This document shows, piece by piece, positions 10,284 to 20,052 of a stretch of 64,000 nucleotides of DNA. The translations under genes and the position numbers were made by a program. The stretch lies in assembly GCA_044507065.1 (NCBI GenBank), contig JBIQJY010000009.1, forward strand, positions 1 through 64,000, in the 5' to 3' direction. A model generated the notes under the pieces. The model was given only the letters and a program-made list of their open reading frames with translations. It was not told the origin of the DNA and searched no databases. Source of the DNA: SCN-69-37 sp044507065. Lineage in GTDB: Bacteria; Acidobacteriota; Vicinamibacteria; Vicinamibacterales; SCN-69-37. The stretch's first letter is position 1. The number at the start of each line of letters is the position of its first letter.

Positions 10284-10701
10284 CGGCAATACAGCTTTCG
10301 AGCAGGATGTCGGTCGTCATGCCCGCGCAGAAACACTTGAGCGTGATCCGGGGGGTTTCCGCGGCCGCCGCGAGAATGGCGTCGGCCTGCTCGTCGAGCA
10401 GGCGGGCGTGGATGCCGGCCGTTTCGGTCTGTCCGAAGTAAACGTAGCGGTCGTCCGGATCGTCCGATCCGGTGCGCGTGACCGTCCCGGTCACGATCAC
10501 GGCCTTGCCGTTGTAGGTGCGTTCGGCCTGCTCGCGCATGTCGCGGAAATCCTGCCAGAGCAGCGCCGCCGACAGCCGCTCGACAGCCGGTGCCGTGACG
10601 ATGCGGCCGTCCTGCGCGGGCCGCCGATCGGTGCAGGTCGCGCCGACGAGCGACGTCACGAGCGCGACGAATACCACCACGACGCCGGACGTCCTGGTCA
10701 C
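10276..10701 (-). CDS. Exported OB-fold (tRNA_anti-like) protein
   Basis: A 141-residue protein with a hydrophobic N-terminal export signal (residues 4-20) and a cysteine at 23 that is not in a canonical lipobox. The remainder matches the small tRNA_anti-like OB-fold type: YNGKAVIVTGTVTR, a central VYFGQTE strand and the terminal ITLKCFCAGMTTDILLESC. Its ligand and role are unknown. The GTG at 10701 is chosen because GGAGG precedes it by four bases and other frames would overlap sucB further. It lies 10 bases after sucB and is probably in the same transcript. Confidence 0.68.
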   Translation of the reverse strand: MTRTSGVVVVFVALVTSLVGATCTDRRPAQDGRIVTAPAVERLSAALLWQDFRDMREQAERTYNGKAVIVTGTVTRTGSDDPDDRYVYFGQTETAGIHARLLDEQADAILAAAAETPRITLKCFCAGMTTDILLESCIAAP

Positions 10702-10711
10702 GCGGCCTCCA

Positions 10712-11935
10712 CTACGACTGCACGAGCAGGGCGCCCGGATCCTCGACCAGTTCCTTGATACGCACGAGGAACCGGACGGCTTCCGCCCCGTCGACAATGC
10801 GGTGGTCGTATGTGAGGGCCACGTACATCATCGGCCGCAGCACGAGCTGGCCATCGACCCCCACCGGACGATCCTTGATGGCGTGGAGGCCGAGGATGCC
10901 GACCTGCGGCGGGTTGAGGATGGGCGTGCTCATCAGCGAGCCGAACACGCCGCCGTTGGTGATGCTGAACGTGCCGCCGCGGAGATCCTCGAGCGTGAGC
11001 GTGCCGTCCTTCGCGCGCAGCGCGACGTCGCGGACGCCAATCTCGATGTCGGCAAACGACATCAGGTCCGCGTCACGCAGGACGGGCACCACCAGTCCTT
11101 CGGTGGCGCTCACGGCGATCCCGATGTCGTAGTAGTGCTTCAGCACCATCTCGTCGCCCTGGATCTCGGCGTTGAGGCGCGGGAACTCGCGCAGCGCGGC
11201 AATCGATGCCTTGACGAAGAACGACGACAGGCCGAGGTTCACGCCGTGCGTCGTCTTGAACGTTTCCTTGTGGCGCGCGCGCAGCGCCATCACGGCGCTC
11301 ATGTCCACCTCGTTGAACGTGGTGAGCATGGCCGCTGTCTGCTGCGCCTCGACGAGGCGGCGCGCGATCGTGGCGCGACGCTTCGACATGCGCTCGCGGG
11401 TCTCGCCGCGGTCGCCGGCCGGGCGCGCGACGGGCTTGGGCGCGGGCGGCGCGGGTTTTGACGCCGGAGGCGCGGCGGCCGGAGCCGGGGCGGCCGCAGG
11501 CGCCGCGCTCTTGACGACGTCGGCCTTGGTCACGCGGGGTCCGTCGGACTTCACGCTGGCGAGGTCCACGTTCTGGTCGCGCGCAGCCTTGCGCGCCGAT
11601 GGCGTGGCGGCCACGGGCGCCGAGGCGACCTTCGCCGCCGGCGCGGCCGGCTTCGCGGCGGCCGCGGGGGCCGCCGGGGCCGGTGTCGAGGCTGCTTCGC
11701 CCTCCGCCACCACGCCCAGGACCTCCCCGATCTTCACGTCGGAGCCGGCCGGTTGCGTGATCTTCTGCAGCACGCCGTTGCGCGGCGCCGAGACCTCGAC
11801 GTCGACCTTGTCGGTCTCGAGCTCGACGAGTGGATCGCCGGTGGCCACCGCGTCGCCCTCGTTCTTGAGCCACCGCGACACGCGCGCATCGACGATCGAC
11901 TCGCCCATTTCCGGAACCACGATATTGACTGCCAT
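10712..11935 (-). CDS. sucB: 2-oxoglutarate dehydrogenase E2 (dihydrolipoyl succinyltransferase)
   Basis: The 407-residue E2 core of the 2-oxoglutarate dehydrogenase complex, which transfers succinyl from lipoamide to CoA. One lipoyl domain occupies residues 1-78, with Lys43 in VELETDKVDVEV. An Ala/Pro-rich linker follows, then the E3-binding segment at about 108-150 (TPSARKAARDQNVDLASV), a second linker, and the catalytic domain with the active His in TYDHRIVDGAEA near the end. It starts 15 bases after sucA, giving the operon order fumC, sucA, sucB. Confidence 0.94.
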   Translation of the reverse strand: MAVNIVVPEMGESIVDARVSRWLKNEGDAVATGDPLVELETDKVDVEVSAPRNGVLQKITQPAGSDVKIGEVLGVVAEGEAASTPAPAAPAAAAKPAAPAAKVASAPVAATPSARKAARDQNVDLASVKSDGPRVTKADVVKSAAPAAAPAPAAAPPASKPAPPAPKPVARPAGDRGETRERMSKRRATIARRLVEAQQTAAMLTTFNEVDMSAVMALRARHKETFKTTHGVNLGLSSFFVKASIAALREFPRLNAEIQGDEMVLKHYYDIGIAVSATEGLVVPVLRDADLMSFADIEIGVRDVALRAKDGTLTLEDLRGGTFSITNGGVFGSLMSTPILNPPQVGILGLHAIKDRPVGVDGQLVLRPMMYVALTYDHRIVDGAEAVRFLVRIKELVEDPGALLVQS

Positions 11936-11950
11936 TCTTGGGGACCTCTG

Positions 11951-14770
11951 CTACGACCGCTTCGTCGTGCGCTTGGCGGCCGGCGCCTCGACGCGTGTCT
12001 CGAAGGCGCGCGCGATCAACCGCTCCTGGTTCTGGGCGTGGCGCGCGGCCGATCCTTCGGCGGGGCTCGAGCTGCGCGGCCGGGCGAGCACGGCCAGCCG
12101 ACGCTGCCCCACCAGGCCCTCGAGCTGCGGCCGGACGAAGTCCCAGGCGCCCATGTTCTCCGGCTCTTCCTGCACCCAGAAGACCTCGTCGAGGTTCGGG
12201 TAGTTCTCGAGCGTCGCCAGCATCTCGCGGACCGGAAGCGGATAGAGCTGTTCGACTCGGCAGATGGCCACCGTGTCGGCCGATTCGCGGAGCGGGCTGG
12301 TGAACAAATCGACGGCCACCTTGCCGCTGCAGAAGATCAGGCGGCGCACGCTGCTCCGCCGCGGCTGCGCGCCTTCGTCGTCAATCACCTTCTGCCACCG
12401 GCCTTCGGCCAGCTCGCGCGGCGTGGACGCCGTGAAGGGATGGCGCAACAGGCTCTTCGGCGTCATGACAATGAGCGGCAGCGGGTCCTTGATGAGCAGG
12501 GCCGCCTGGCGGCGCAGCAGGTGGAAGAACTGCGCCGCGGTCGTACAGTTGGCGACGCGCATGTTGATGTCGGCCGCCAGTTGCAGGAACCGTTCGGGCC
12601 GCCCGCTCGCATGATCGGGCCCCTGCCCTTCGTGGCCGTGCGGCAGCAGCAGCACGAGCGACGGCTCCTGCCCCCACTTGGCGCGCGCCGACAGGACGAA
12701 CTCGTCGAGCATCAGCTGCGCGCCGTTGATGAAGTCGCCGTACTGCGCCTCCCACACCACGAGCCGCTCGGCCGCCTGCACGCTGTAGCCGTACTCGAAG
12801 CCGATGGTCGCCAGTTCACTGAGCGGACTGTTGTAGATCTCGAAGGCGGCGTTCGCCTGCGGCAGCGCCTGCAGCGGCACGTGCGGCGCGCCGGTGGTCG
12901 CGTCGTGCAGCACGGCGTGACGATGGCTGAAGGTGCCGCGCCCCACATCCTCGCCGGTGAGGCGAATGGGCGTCCCGTCCTCGAGGATCGAGCCCAGGGC
13001 GAGGTCCTCGGCGGTGGCCCAGTCGATCGTCCGTTCGTCGGGCGTGCTGAACGCCTGGCGCCGCCGATCGCGCGATCGTTCGAGCTTGCGATGGACGGTG
13101 AAGCCGGACGGCGTCGACAGCAGGGCCTCGTTGAGCGCCGCGAGTCGTTCGAGCGGCACGCGCGTCCGCGTCTGCGCGGCGGTCCCCGGCGCGGCGATCT
13201 CGGGCGTCGGCTCGACGAAGTCGCGGTCGGTGTCGAGCGTGTCGTAGGTCCGCTGCAGCCGCTCCATCCGCTCCTGCACCATCGCCAGCGGCTGTCCCAC
13301 CGGAATGGTGCCGCGCGACTCGAGCGTCCGCGCCCACATCTCCCGGGCCGTCGGGTGCCGCGCGATCTGCTCGTACATCTTCGGCTGCGTGAACGCCGGC
13401 TCGTCGCCTTCGTTGTGGCCGTACCGCCGGTAGCCGACCAGGTCGATCAGCACGTCGCGGCGGAACTTCTGGCGATAGCCGAAGGCCAGCCGTGCCACGA
13501 GCACACACGCCTCGGGATCGTCGGCGTTGACGTGGAAGATCGGGATCTTGAACCCGCGCGCCAGGCCGCTCGCGTAGAGCGTGCTGTAGGAATCGCTCGG
13601 CTCGGTGGTGAACCCGATCTGGTTGTTCGCGATGATGTGGATCGTGCCGCCCGTCGCGTAGCCCCGCAGCCGGTACAGATTGAGCGTCTCGGCCACCACG
13701 CCCTGGCCGGGGAACGCGGCGTCCCCATGGACCAGGACCGGCAGGACGGCGTCGGGGTTGAACTCCGGCGGTCCGCTCTTCGACGAATCGGTGCCCGCCG
13801 CGCGGGCCATACCCTCGAGCACGGGGTTGATCGCCTCGAGGTGGCTCGGGTTGGGCGGCATCGAAACGACCAGCCCGACCTGTTCGCCGCCGCTGATCGC
13901 ACGCGACGCGCCCAGGTGGTACTTCACGTCGCCGGCCCACTGCACGCCCTCGAGGTCCAGGTGATTGCGAATCGGATCCTTGAACTCCGCAAGAATCTGC
14001 CGGTACGGCTTGCCCATCACGTGCGCCATCACGTTCAGGCGGCCGCGATGCGCCATGCCGATGAAGACCTGTCGCTGGCCGGCCTCGGCGGCCTCGGCCA
14101 GTACCTCGTCGAGGATCGGCACCAGCATGTCCACGCCCTCGATCGAGAAGCGCGTCTTGCCGGGATACGTCCGGTGCAGGAACTTCTCGAAGACCTCGAC
14201 GTCGGTCAGTCGATCGAGCAGCGCGACCGGATCGATCGGGTCGTTGGGCGCCCGGAACTTGCCGGTCTCGATGACGTCGCGCAGCCAGAGCCGCTCTTCC
14301 GGCACGAAGATGTGTGCAATGTCGTAACCAATCGTGCCGCAGTAGATCGACCGGAGCTTCTCGACCAGGTCGAGCATGGTCTCGCAGCCCTCGGCGACAG
14401 CCTCATTGATGAGCGTCGCGGGGACGAGCCGGAGCTGCTCGGCGGTGATGCCGTGGCCCTCGGGATGCAGCAGCGGATTGCCGCGCGGGCGGCCGCCGAG
14501 CGGATCGATGCGGGCGGCCAGGTGGCCGTAGCGCCGGATCGACTCTGCGAGGCTGATGGCGCCGACAGCGATGCGGATGTCGAGGCCGTCGGCCAGCGGC
14601 GCCCGCGGCCGGGGCGCGCCGCTGATCGGCGAGGCCCCGGGCGGCGTCCACGTCGTGAACAGCTGCCGCGTCTTCTCGTCGACCGACTGCGGGTCGGCGA
14701 CGAACCGATCGTACAGCTCGAGGACGTACCCCTCGTTGACGCCCTGAAAGTCCTTGGAATCGAGTGACAT
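11951..14770 (-). CDS. sucA: 2-oxoglutarate dehydrogenase E1
   Basis: A 939-residue thiamine-diphosphate decarboxylase that oxidatively decarboxylates 2-oxoglutarate and succinylates the SucB lipoyl group. The N-terminal motif FQGVNEGYVLELYDRF is typical of homodimeric E1 enzymes. The ThDP region has HGDAAFPGQGVVAETLNL and IIANNQIGFTTEP; the C-terminal part has LLLPHGHEGQGPDHASGRPE and WVQEEPENMGAWDFV. The length is normal. A possible -10 TAAGAT lies at 14804-14809 (minus strand), leaving a leader of about 30 bases with an AAGGTGGGG element. Confidence 0.95.
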   Translation of the reverse strand: MSLDSKDFQGVNEGYVLELYDRFVADPQSVDEKTRQLFTTWTPPGASPISGAPRPRAPLADGLDIRIAVGAISLAESIRRYGHLAARIDPLGGRPRGNPLLHPEGHGITAEQLRLVPATLINEAVAEGCETMLDLVEKLRSIYCGTIGYDIAHIFVPEERLWLRDVIETGKFRAPNDPIDPVALLDRLTDVEVFEKFLHRTYPGKTRFSIEGVDMLVPILDEVLAEAAEAGQRQVFIGMAHRGRLNVMAHVMGKPYRQILAEFKDPIRNHLDLEGVQWAGDVKYHLGASRAISGGEQVGLVVSMPPNPSHLEAINPVLEGMARAAGTDSSKSGPPEFNPDAVLPVLVHGDAAFPGQGVVAETLNLYRLRGYATGGTIHIIANNQIGFTTEPSDSYSTLYASGLARGFKIPIFHVNADDPEACVLVARLAFGYRQKFRRDVLIDLVGYRRYGHNEGDEPAFTQPKMYEQIARHPTAREMWARTLESRGTIPVGQPLAMVQERMERLQRTYDTLDTDRDFVEPTPEIAAPGTAAQTRTRVPLERLAALNEALLSTPSGFTVHRKLERSRDRRRQAFSTPDERTIDWATAEDLALGSILEDGTPIRLTGEDVGRGTFSHRHAVLHDATTGAPHVPLQALPQANAAFEIYNSPLSELATIGFEYGYSVQAAERLVVWEAQYGDFINGAQLMLDEFVLSARAKWGQEPSLVLLLPHGHEGQGPDHASGRPERFLQLAADINMRVANCTTAAQFFHLLRRQAALLIKDPLPLIVMTPKSLLRHPFTASTPRELAEGRWQKVIDDEGAQPRRSSVRRLIFCSGKVAVDLFTSPLRESADTVAICRVEQLYPLPVREMLATLENYPNLDEVFWVQEEPENMGAWDFVRPQLEGLVGQRRLAVLARPRSSSPAEGSAARHAQNQERLIARAFETRVEAPAAKRTTKRS

Positions 14771-14862
14771 ACGAACCGTGCCCCACCTTGGGCTGAGCTG
14801 ACGATCTTACCCTGCTTCGGCCATCGCGCGCCGCAGCCGCACTGCCCCGGCCTTCTTATCGG

Positions 14863-16284
<1,422 letters not shown>

Positions 16285-16291
16285 CGCATCA

Positions 16292-16297
16292 ATGTTA
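16292..16297 (-). promoter_or_regulatory. -10 box of leaderless fumC
   Basis: On the minus strand TAACAT is followed by seven bases and then the fumC ATG. There is no ribosome-binding site in those bases and no clear -35. Confidence 0.45.
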
Positions 16298-16320
16298 ATG
16301 CGGGCGACACGCGCGCGGCT

Positions 16321-16358
16321 ACAAACGAAAGAAGCCAGGAGCGCGGGCTCCTGGCTTC
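16321..16358 (-). terminator. Rho-independent terminator after the cytochrome gene
   Basis: A perfect 12-bp stem, GAAGCCAGGAGC against GCTCCTGGCTTC with a 4-base loop (16331-16358), is followed on the minus strand by TTTCGTTTGT. It lies about 30 bases after the stop of the diheme cytochrome gene at 16390 and separates it from fumC. Confidence 0.85.
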
Positions 16359-16389
16359 CTGATCAGCACGGGCGTCCGGTGGGACGCGG

Positions 16390-16920
16390 TCAGTTGGCGG
16401 GGGGCGTCGCGGGCGCGCCACCACCACGAGCACCGGCGCCGCGGCCGCGCTGCGGCACGACGGGGCCGGCCTCGGTCAGCGCGAACGAGCCGCGGCCCCA
16501 ACCCTCTTCGGGAGCCTTCGCCGGCGTCTCCGTGCCACGATGGCAGGTGAAGCACGACAGCTTCTCCACGCTCGCGTCGTCGCCGGGCTGCCGCGCCGAC
16601 GCGTTGAGGTCCATCGTCATCTTGATCATCGCGCGCGCGATTTCCTTCTCGGGCTTCGTGTCGAGCGCGTAGTCGAGGCGCGGGTTCTGCCCGGGGTTGG
16701 GCGGTGGCGCGTCGGGATCCTCGGCATGGCAATGCGAGCACTGGACGCCCAGGCTCGTGTTGAAGGTCTGCATGAGGGCACCGACCTGCTGCCGCGACCA
16801 GGTCGTCGGCAGGACCTTCAGATCCATGGGTGCCTGCGCCGGCGGGCCCTGCGCCACGACGGCGGCGCCAGCCACCCAGACGGTGCCGACCAGGACGAAC
16901 AACGACGAGAATTTGCGCAT
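16390..16920 (-). CDS. Exported diheme cytochrome c, reaction-centre cytochrome type
   Basis: A 176-residue periplasmic electron carrier. A signal peptide covers residues 1-23. Two heme sites are seen, CSHCH at 61-65 and CFTCH at 123-127. The layout (TFNTSLGVQCSHCH, DYALDTKPEKEIARAMIKM, CFTCHRGTETP) matches small acidobacterial proteins related to the photosynthetic reaction-centre cytochrome c subunit; it does not imply photosynthesis. The C-terminus is Gly/Pro/Ala rich and low in complexity. GGAG lies seven bases before the ATG. A close paralogue is the next gene upstream. The redox partner is unknown. Confidence 0.85.
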   Translation of the reverse strand: MRKFSSLFVLVGTVWVAGAAVVAQGPPAQAPMDLKVLPTTWSRQQVGALMQTFNTSLGVQCSHCHAEDPDAPPPNPGQNPRLDYALDTKPEKEIARAMIKMTMDLNASARQPGDDASVEKLSCFTCHRGTETPAKAPEEGWGRGSFALTEAGPVVPQRGRGAGARGGGAPATPPAN

Positions 16921-17016
16921 AGGAATCTCCGGGTGCGAACTACTGATGTGGGCACTATCCTACAACCAAGTTGTCGGAGTTTTGTCAGGGCGCGTGAACG
17001 TGGGCCGCGGGAAATA

Positions 17017-17532
17017 CTAGGGCCCGGTACCGCGCGAGGCGGGCGCGGTGTCATCGGCCGGCACTGTCGGCCCGGCCGGCGTGAGCGTGAACCGTCCGCG
17101 TCCCCAGCCCTGCGAGGGCGTGAACGCCGGCGTCTCCGTGCCGTTGTGGCACGTGAAGCACGAAACGATTTCGTCCTCCAGGTCCTCGTTGATCGCCATC
17201 ACCAGCGAGATCATGCGGCGGCTGACCGCCTTCTCCTGCTTGTCGTCGGAGGCGTAGTCGAGCAGCGGCGCCTCGCCAGGGGCGGGCGCCGGCGCATCGG
17301 GGTCCTCGGCGTGACAATAGTCGCAGTCGACGCCAAGGCTGGTGTTGAACGTCTCCATTACGAGATCCACCTGTTCGCGCGTCCAGTCCTTCGGCAGGAC
17401 CTCGAGCTGCATTGGCGGCGGGGTGCCGGCACTCGATGGTGTCGACTGCCGCATCGCAAGCGCGCTCGCGGCCAGCCAGACGACGGCCGTGGCGATGAAG
17501 ACGGTCTTGCTGCACAGCAATCCGTTGCGCAT
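17017..17532 (-). CDS. Exported diheme cytochrome c, paralogue
   Basis: A 171-residue paralogue of the neighbouring cytochrome, with an export signal (residues 8-27) and two heme sites, CDYCH at 70-74 and CFTCH at 125-129. It shares the segments TFNTSLGV and CHAEDPDAP and the Gly-Trp-Gly-Arg-Gly motif after the second heme. The ATG at 17532 is 11 bases after the parC stop, so it is probably read from the parC promoter. The two copies, about 97 bases apart, look like a tandem duplication with later divergence; different charge around heme 2 (HNGTE against HRGTE) may reflect different partners. Confidence 0.85.
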   Translation of the reverse strand: MRNGLLCSKTVFIATAVVWLAASALAMRQSTPSSAGTPPPMQLEVLPKDWTREQVDLVMETFNTSLGVDCDYCHAEDPDAPAPAPGEAPLLDYASDDKQEKAVSRRMISLVMAINEDLEDEIVSCFTCHNGTETPAFTPSQGWGRGRFTLTPAGPTVPADDTAPASRGTGP

Positions 17533-17543
17533 CGCGATCCAGC

Positions 17544-19919
17544 CTACTCCGGAAGCGTTGGCACATCGACCGGAGGCGGCACCACGCGCACGAACTGCCC
17601 GCGCTGCAGCAGCTCGCGGCCCTTGCCGCCGCGGCTGGTCACTTCGTACTTCGCCGTGCTGATCGTCTGCTCGGCGCCGCGCGTGGTCTCCACGGTCATC
17701 AGGTCGCGATCGCCAGTCGATGCGATGAAGCCGAGCAGCCGGTCCTCGGCGGGCTGCAGCTTGATGAGGATGACGCCTCGGCCGGGTCCACTGAGGAAGT
17801 TCACCTCGTCGAGGCTGCACAGCATCGCGCGTGCCTGCCGTGTGGCGGCAATGATCGTCTCGTGCCCGGTGACCCGTGCGACACCCACCACCTCGACGCC
17901 ATCGGGGACTCGTGCGAACCGGCGGCCGGCGCGCGTGCTGGCCTCGACGAAGGGCTCGAACGAAAAGCGCAGGCTGTAGCCGTCGCTCGTGACCGCCAGC
18001 GCGTGGACCGGCGGCGGCATCTCCGGATTCTTCGCGGTCACGACGCCGATGATGCGCGGGTCGAGGCTGAGCGCGGCGACGACCCGCTCGCCATCCTTGA
18101 ACTTGAACAGCCGCTGGATCGGCTCGCCATAGCCGGTCGAGGCCGGCACGTCGGCAATGCGGATCGTATAGGCGGTCCCGAAGTTGGTGAAGAAGACGAC
18201 CGAGGCGCGCGTACTGCCCGGCATCACGGCCAGGACGGCGTCGCCCTCGCGCACGCGCGTGGCGCCCACGTCCTTCACTTCCTTCTGCCGCTTCACCCAG
18301 CCGTCGCGCGTCACCAGCACGACGTTGTCCTCATCGACGATGAAGTCGTCGTCGGTGAACGAGTCGTCGGCGACGGCGCCCACGATCTCACTGCGGCGCG
18401 GGTCGCCGTAGGCCTTGCGGATGTCCTCGATCTCCTCGCGGATGATGGCCCAGCGATCCACCCGGCTGCCGAGCAGCCGGCGGATGGCGGTGGCTCGCTT
18501 CCGCTTGTCGGCCAGTTCCTGCTGGATGACGAGGATTTCGAGCCGCGCCAGCCGATAGAGCTTCAGCTCGAGGATCGCGTCGGTCTGCTCCGCGTCGAGC
18601 GAGAACCGCTTCATGATCTTCTCCGCGGCGTCCTGCTTGCCTTCGGACTTGCGGATGATCTTCAGGATCTCGTCGAGCGCGTCGAAGACGGCCTCGAAGC
18701 CCTCGAGGATGTGAATGCGTCGTTCGAGCGCCTTCAACTCGTGCTCGAGGCGGCGCGTGACCACCTGGAAGCGGAAGTCGAGGAAGTGCCACAGCACCTG
18801 GTGCAGGTCGAGCCGCTCGGGCTTGCTGACGAGCGGATTCTCGGTGGGAATCAGGCAGGTGAGATTCACCGGGAAGGTCGACTGCAGGGGCGTGTGCTTG
18901 AACAGGTACGCCATCACCAGCTTCGGATCGGCGTCGCGTTTCAGTTCGAGCAGGATCCGGACGTCGTCGGTCGAGATGTCGCGGACGTCGAGCAGGTGCG
19001 GCAGCTTGCGCGAGAGCACGACGTCGGCAATGCGCTCGACGAGCGTGGCCTTGTTGAGCGTGTAGGGGATGCTGGTGATGTAGATCGTCTTCGCCGAGCG
19101 CGTCTCGGGACCTGCCTGCCAGGTGGCGCGAATGCGCACCGACCCGGATCCGGTTCGGTAGATTTCCTTCAGCTCGTCCGGCGAATTGACGATCTGGCCG
19201 CCCGTCGGGAAGTCGGGTCCCTTGACGTACCGGCAGAGTTGCGCCGGCGACATGTCGAGATCGGCGTCGATCATCTTGACGAGCGCGGTGCAGACCTCCT
19301 GCAGATTGTGCGGGGGGATGTTGGTTGCCATTCCCACGGCAATCCCCGTTGCGCCGTTGACGAGCAGGTTCGGAATGCGCGCCGGCAGGACGACCGGCTC
19401 CTCGCGGGTGCCGTCGTAGTTCGGACGGAACGGCACGGTATCCCGATCGATCTCGGCCAGCATCTCGTCGCTGATGCGTGCCAGCCGACATTCGGTGTAC
19501 CGCATGGCCGCGGCGCTGTCGCCGTCGAGCGACCCGAAGTTGCCCGATCCATCGATGAGCGGATACCGCAGCGAGAAGGGCTGCGCCATGCGAACGAGCG
19601 TTTCGTAGAGCGCCGAGTCCCCATGCGGGTGGTAGTTGCCCATCACGTCGCCGACGACCTTGGCGCACTTGCGGAACTTCGCGTCGGCCGTGAGGTTCTG
19701 CTCCCACATCGTGTGCAGGATGCGGCGCTGGACGGGTTTCATCCCGTCGCGCACGTCTGGCAGGGCACGCGAGGTGATGACCGACAGCGCATAGTTCAGG
19801 TATTTCGCCTGCGCCGCCTCGTGCAGCGCCACGGTCTCCTCGCCGCTGCGCGGCGGCGTCGGGCCGTTGTCCACATCGGAATCGAACAGGGACGGATCTT
19901 TCGACTTACGTTTTGCCAC
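17544..19919 (-). CDS. parC: DNA topoisomerase IV subunit A
   Basis: The 791-residue DNA cleavage and religation subunit. The catalytic Tyr141 is in AMRYTECRL. The quinolone-determining region reads HPHGDSALYETL, with Ser102 and Glu106; Glu at the second position is the ParC form. The beta-pinwheel C-terminal domain is present but lacks a GyrA box in its first blade (TRDGWVKRQKEVKDV), supporting ParC rather than GyrA. A related SRGGKGREL occurs near the C-terminus. The GTG at 19919 has no ribosome-binding site and sits seven bases after a -10 TAATAT. parE is 14 kb downstream on the same strand. Confidence 0.92.
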   Translation of the reverse strand: MAKRKSKDPSLFDSDVDNGPTPPRSGEETVALHEAAQAKYLNYALSVITSRALPDVRDGMKPVQRRILHTMWEQNLTADAKFRKCAKVVGDVMGNYHPHGDSALYETLVRMAQPFSLRYPLIDGSGNFGSLDGDSAAAMRYTECRLARISDEMLAEIDRDTVPFRPNYDGTREEPVVLPARIPNLLVNGATGIAVGMATNIPPHNLQEVCTALVKMIDADLDMSPAQLCRYVKGPDFPTGGQIVNSPDELKEIYRTGSGSVRIRATWQAGPETRSAKTIYITSIPYTLNKATLVERIADVVLSRKLPHLLDVRDISTDDVRILLELKRDADPKLVMAYLFKHTPLQSTFPVNLTCLIPTENPLVSKPERLDLHQVLWHFLDFRFQVVTRRLEHELKALERRIHILEGFEAVFDALDEILKIIRKSEGKQDAAEKIMKRFSLDAEQTDAILELKLYRLARLEILVIQQELADKRKRATAIRRLLGSRVDRWAIIREEIEDIRKAYGDPRRSEIVGAVADDSFTDDDFIVDEDNVVLVTRDGWVKRQKEVKDVGATRVREGDAVLAVMPGSTRASVVFFTNFGTAYTIRIADVPASTGYGEPIQRLFKFKDGERVVAALSLDPRIIGVVTAKNPEMPPPVHALAVTSDGYSLRFSFEPFVEASTRAGRRFARVPDGVEVVGVARVTGHETIIAATRQARAMLCSLDEVNFLSGPGRGVILIKLQPAEDRLLGFIASTGDRDLMTVETTRGAEQTISTAKYEVTSRGGKGRELLQRGQFVRVVPPPVDVPTLPE

Positions 19920-19926
19920 GGGAGAG

Positions 19927-19932
19927 ATATTA
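19927..19932 (-). promoter_or_regulatory. -10 box of leaderless parC
   Basis: On the minus strand TAATAT is followed by CTCTCCC and the parC GTG codon. The region that would hold the -35 is occupied by the GTACCCGAC minisatellite (19939-19974). Confidence 0.55.
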
Positions 19933-19938
19933 GAACGG

Positions 19939-19974
19939 GTGCGTCGGGTACGTCGGGTACGTCAGGTGCACGGC
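19939..19974. repeat. 9-bp minisatellite upstream of parC
   Basis: Three 9-bp units plus a degenerate fourth. Read toward parC the unit is GTACCCGAC (variants GTACCTGAC-like and GCACCCGAC). The same unit, in the same orientation relative to the downstream gene, recurs at 25275-25301. Confidence 0.85.
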
Positions 19975-20052
19975 GCCCTCCGGCTCGACCCGGCATCCGG
20001 GGGGCTCGACGCTCCGACGTCGTCCTCCGTCTGATATCTTCTGCCCTGCCTC

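Noticed and set aside
11753..14767. A 1004-codon open frame antisense to sucA.
   Set aside because: It mirrors sucA almost exactly, has Arg/His/Asp-rich composition and no domain. Long antisense open frames are expected in high-GC genes whose third codon positions are G or C.
17544..19919. Assignment of the topoisomerase subunits as GyrA and GyrB.
   Set aside because: Glu at the second quinolone-region position, no GyrA box in the first C-terminal blade, and DADSDG in the partner favour ParC/ParE. A tree with the genome's gyrase genes would settle it.
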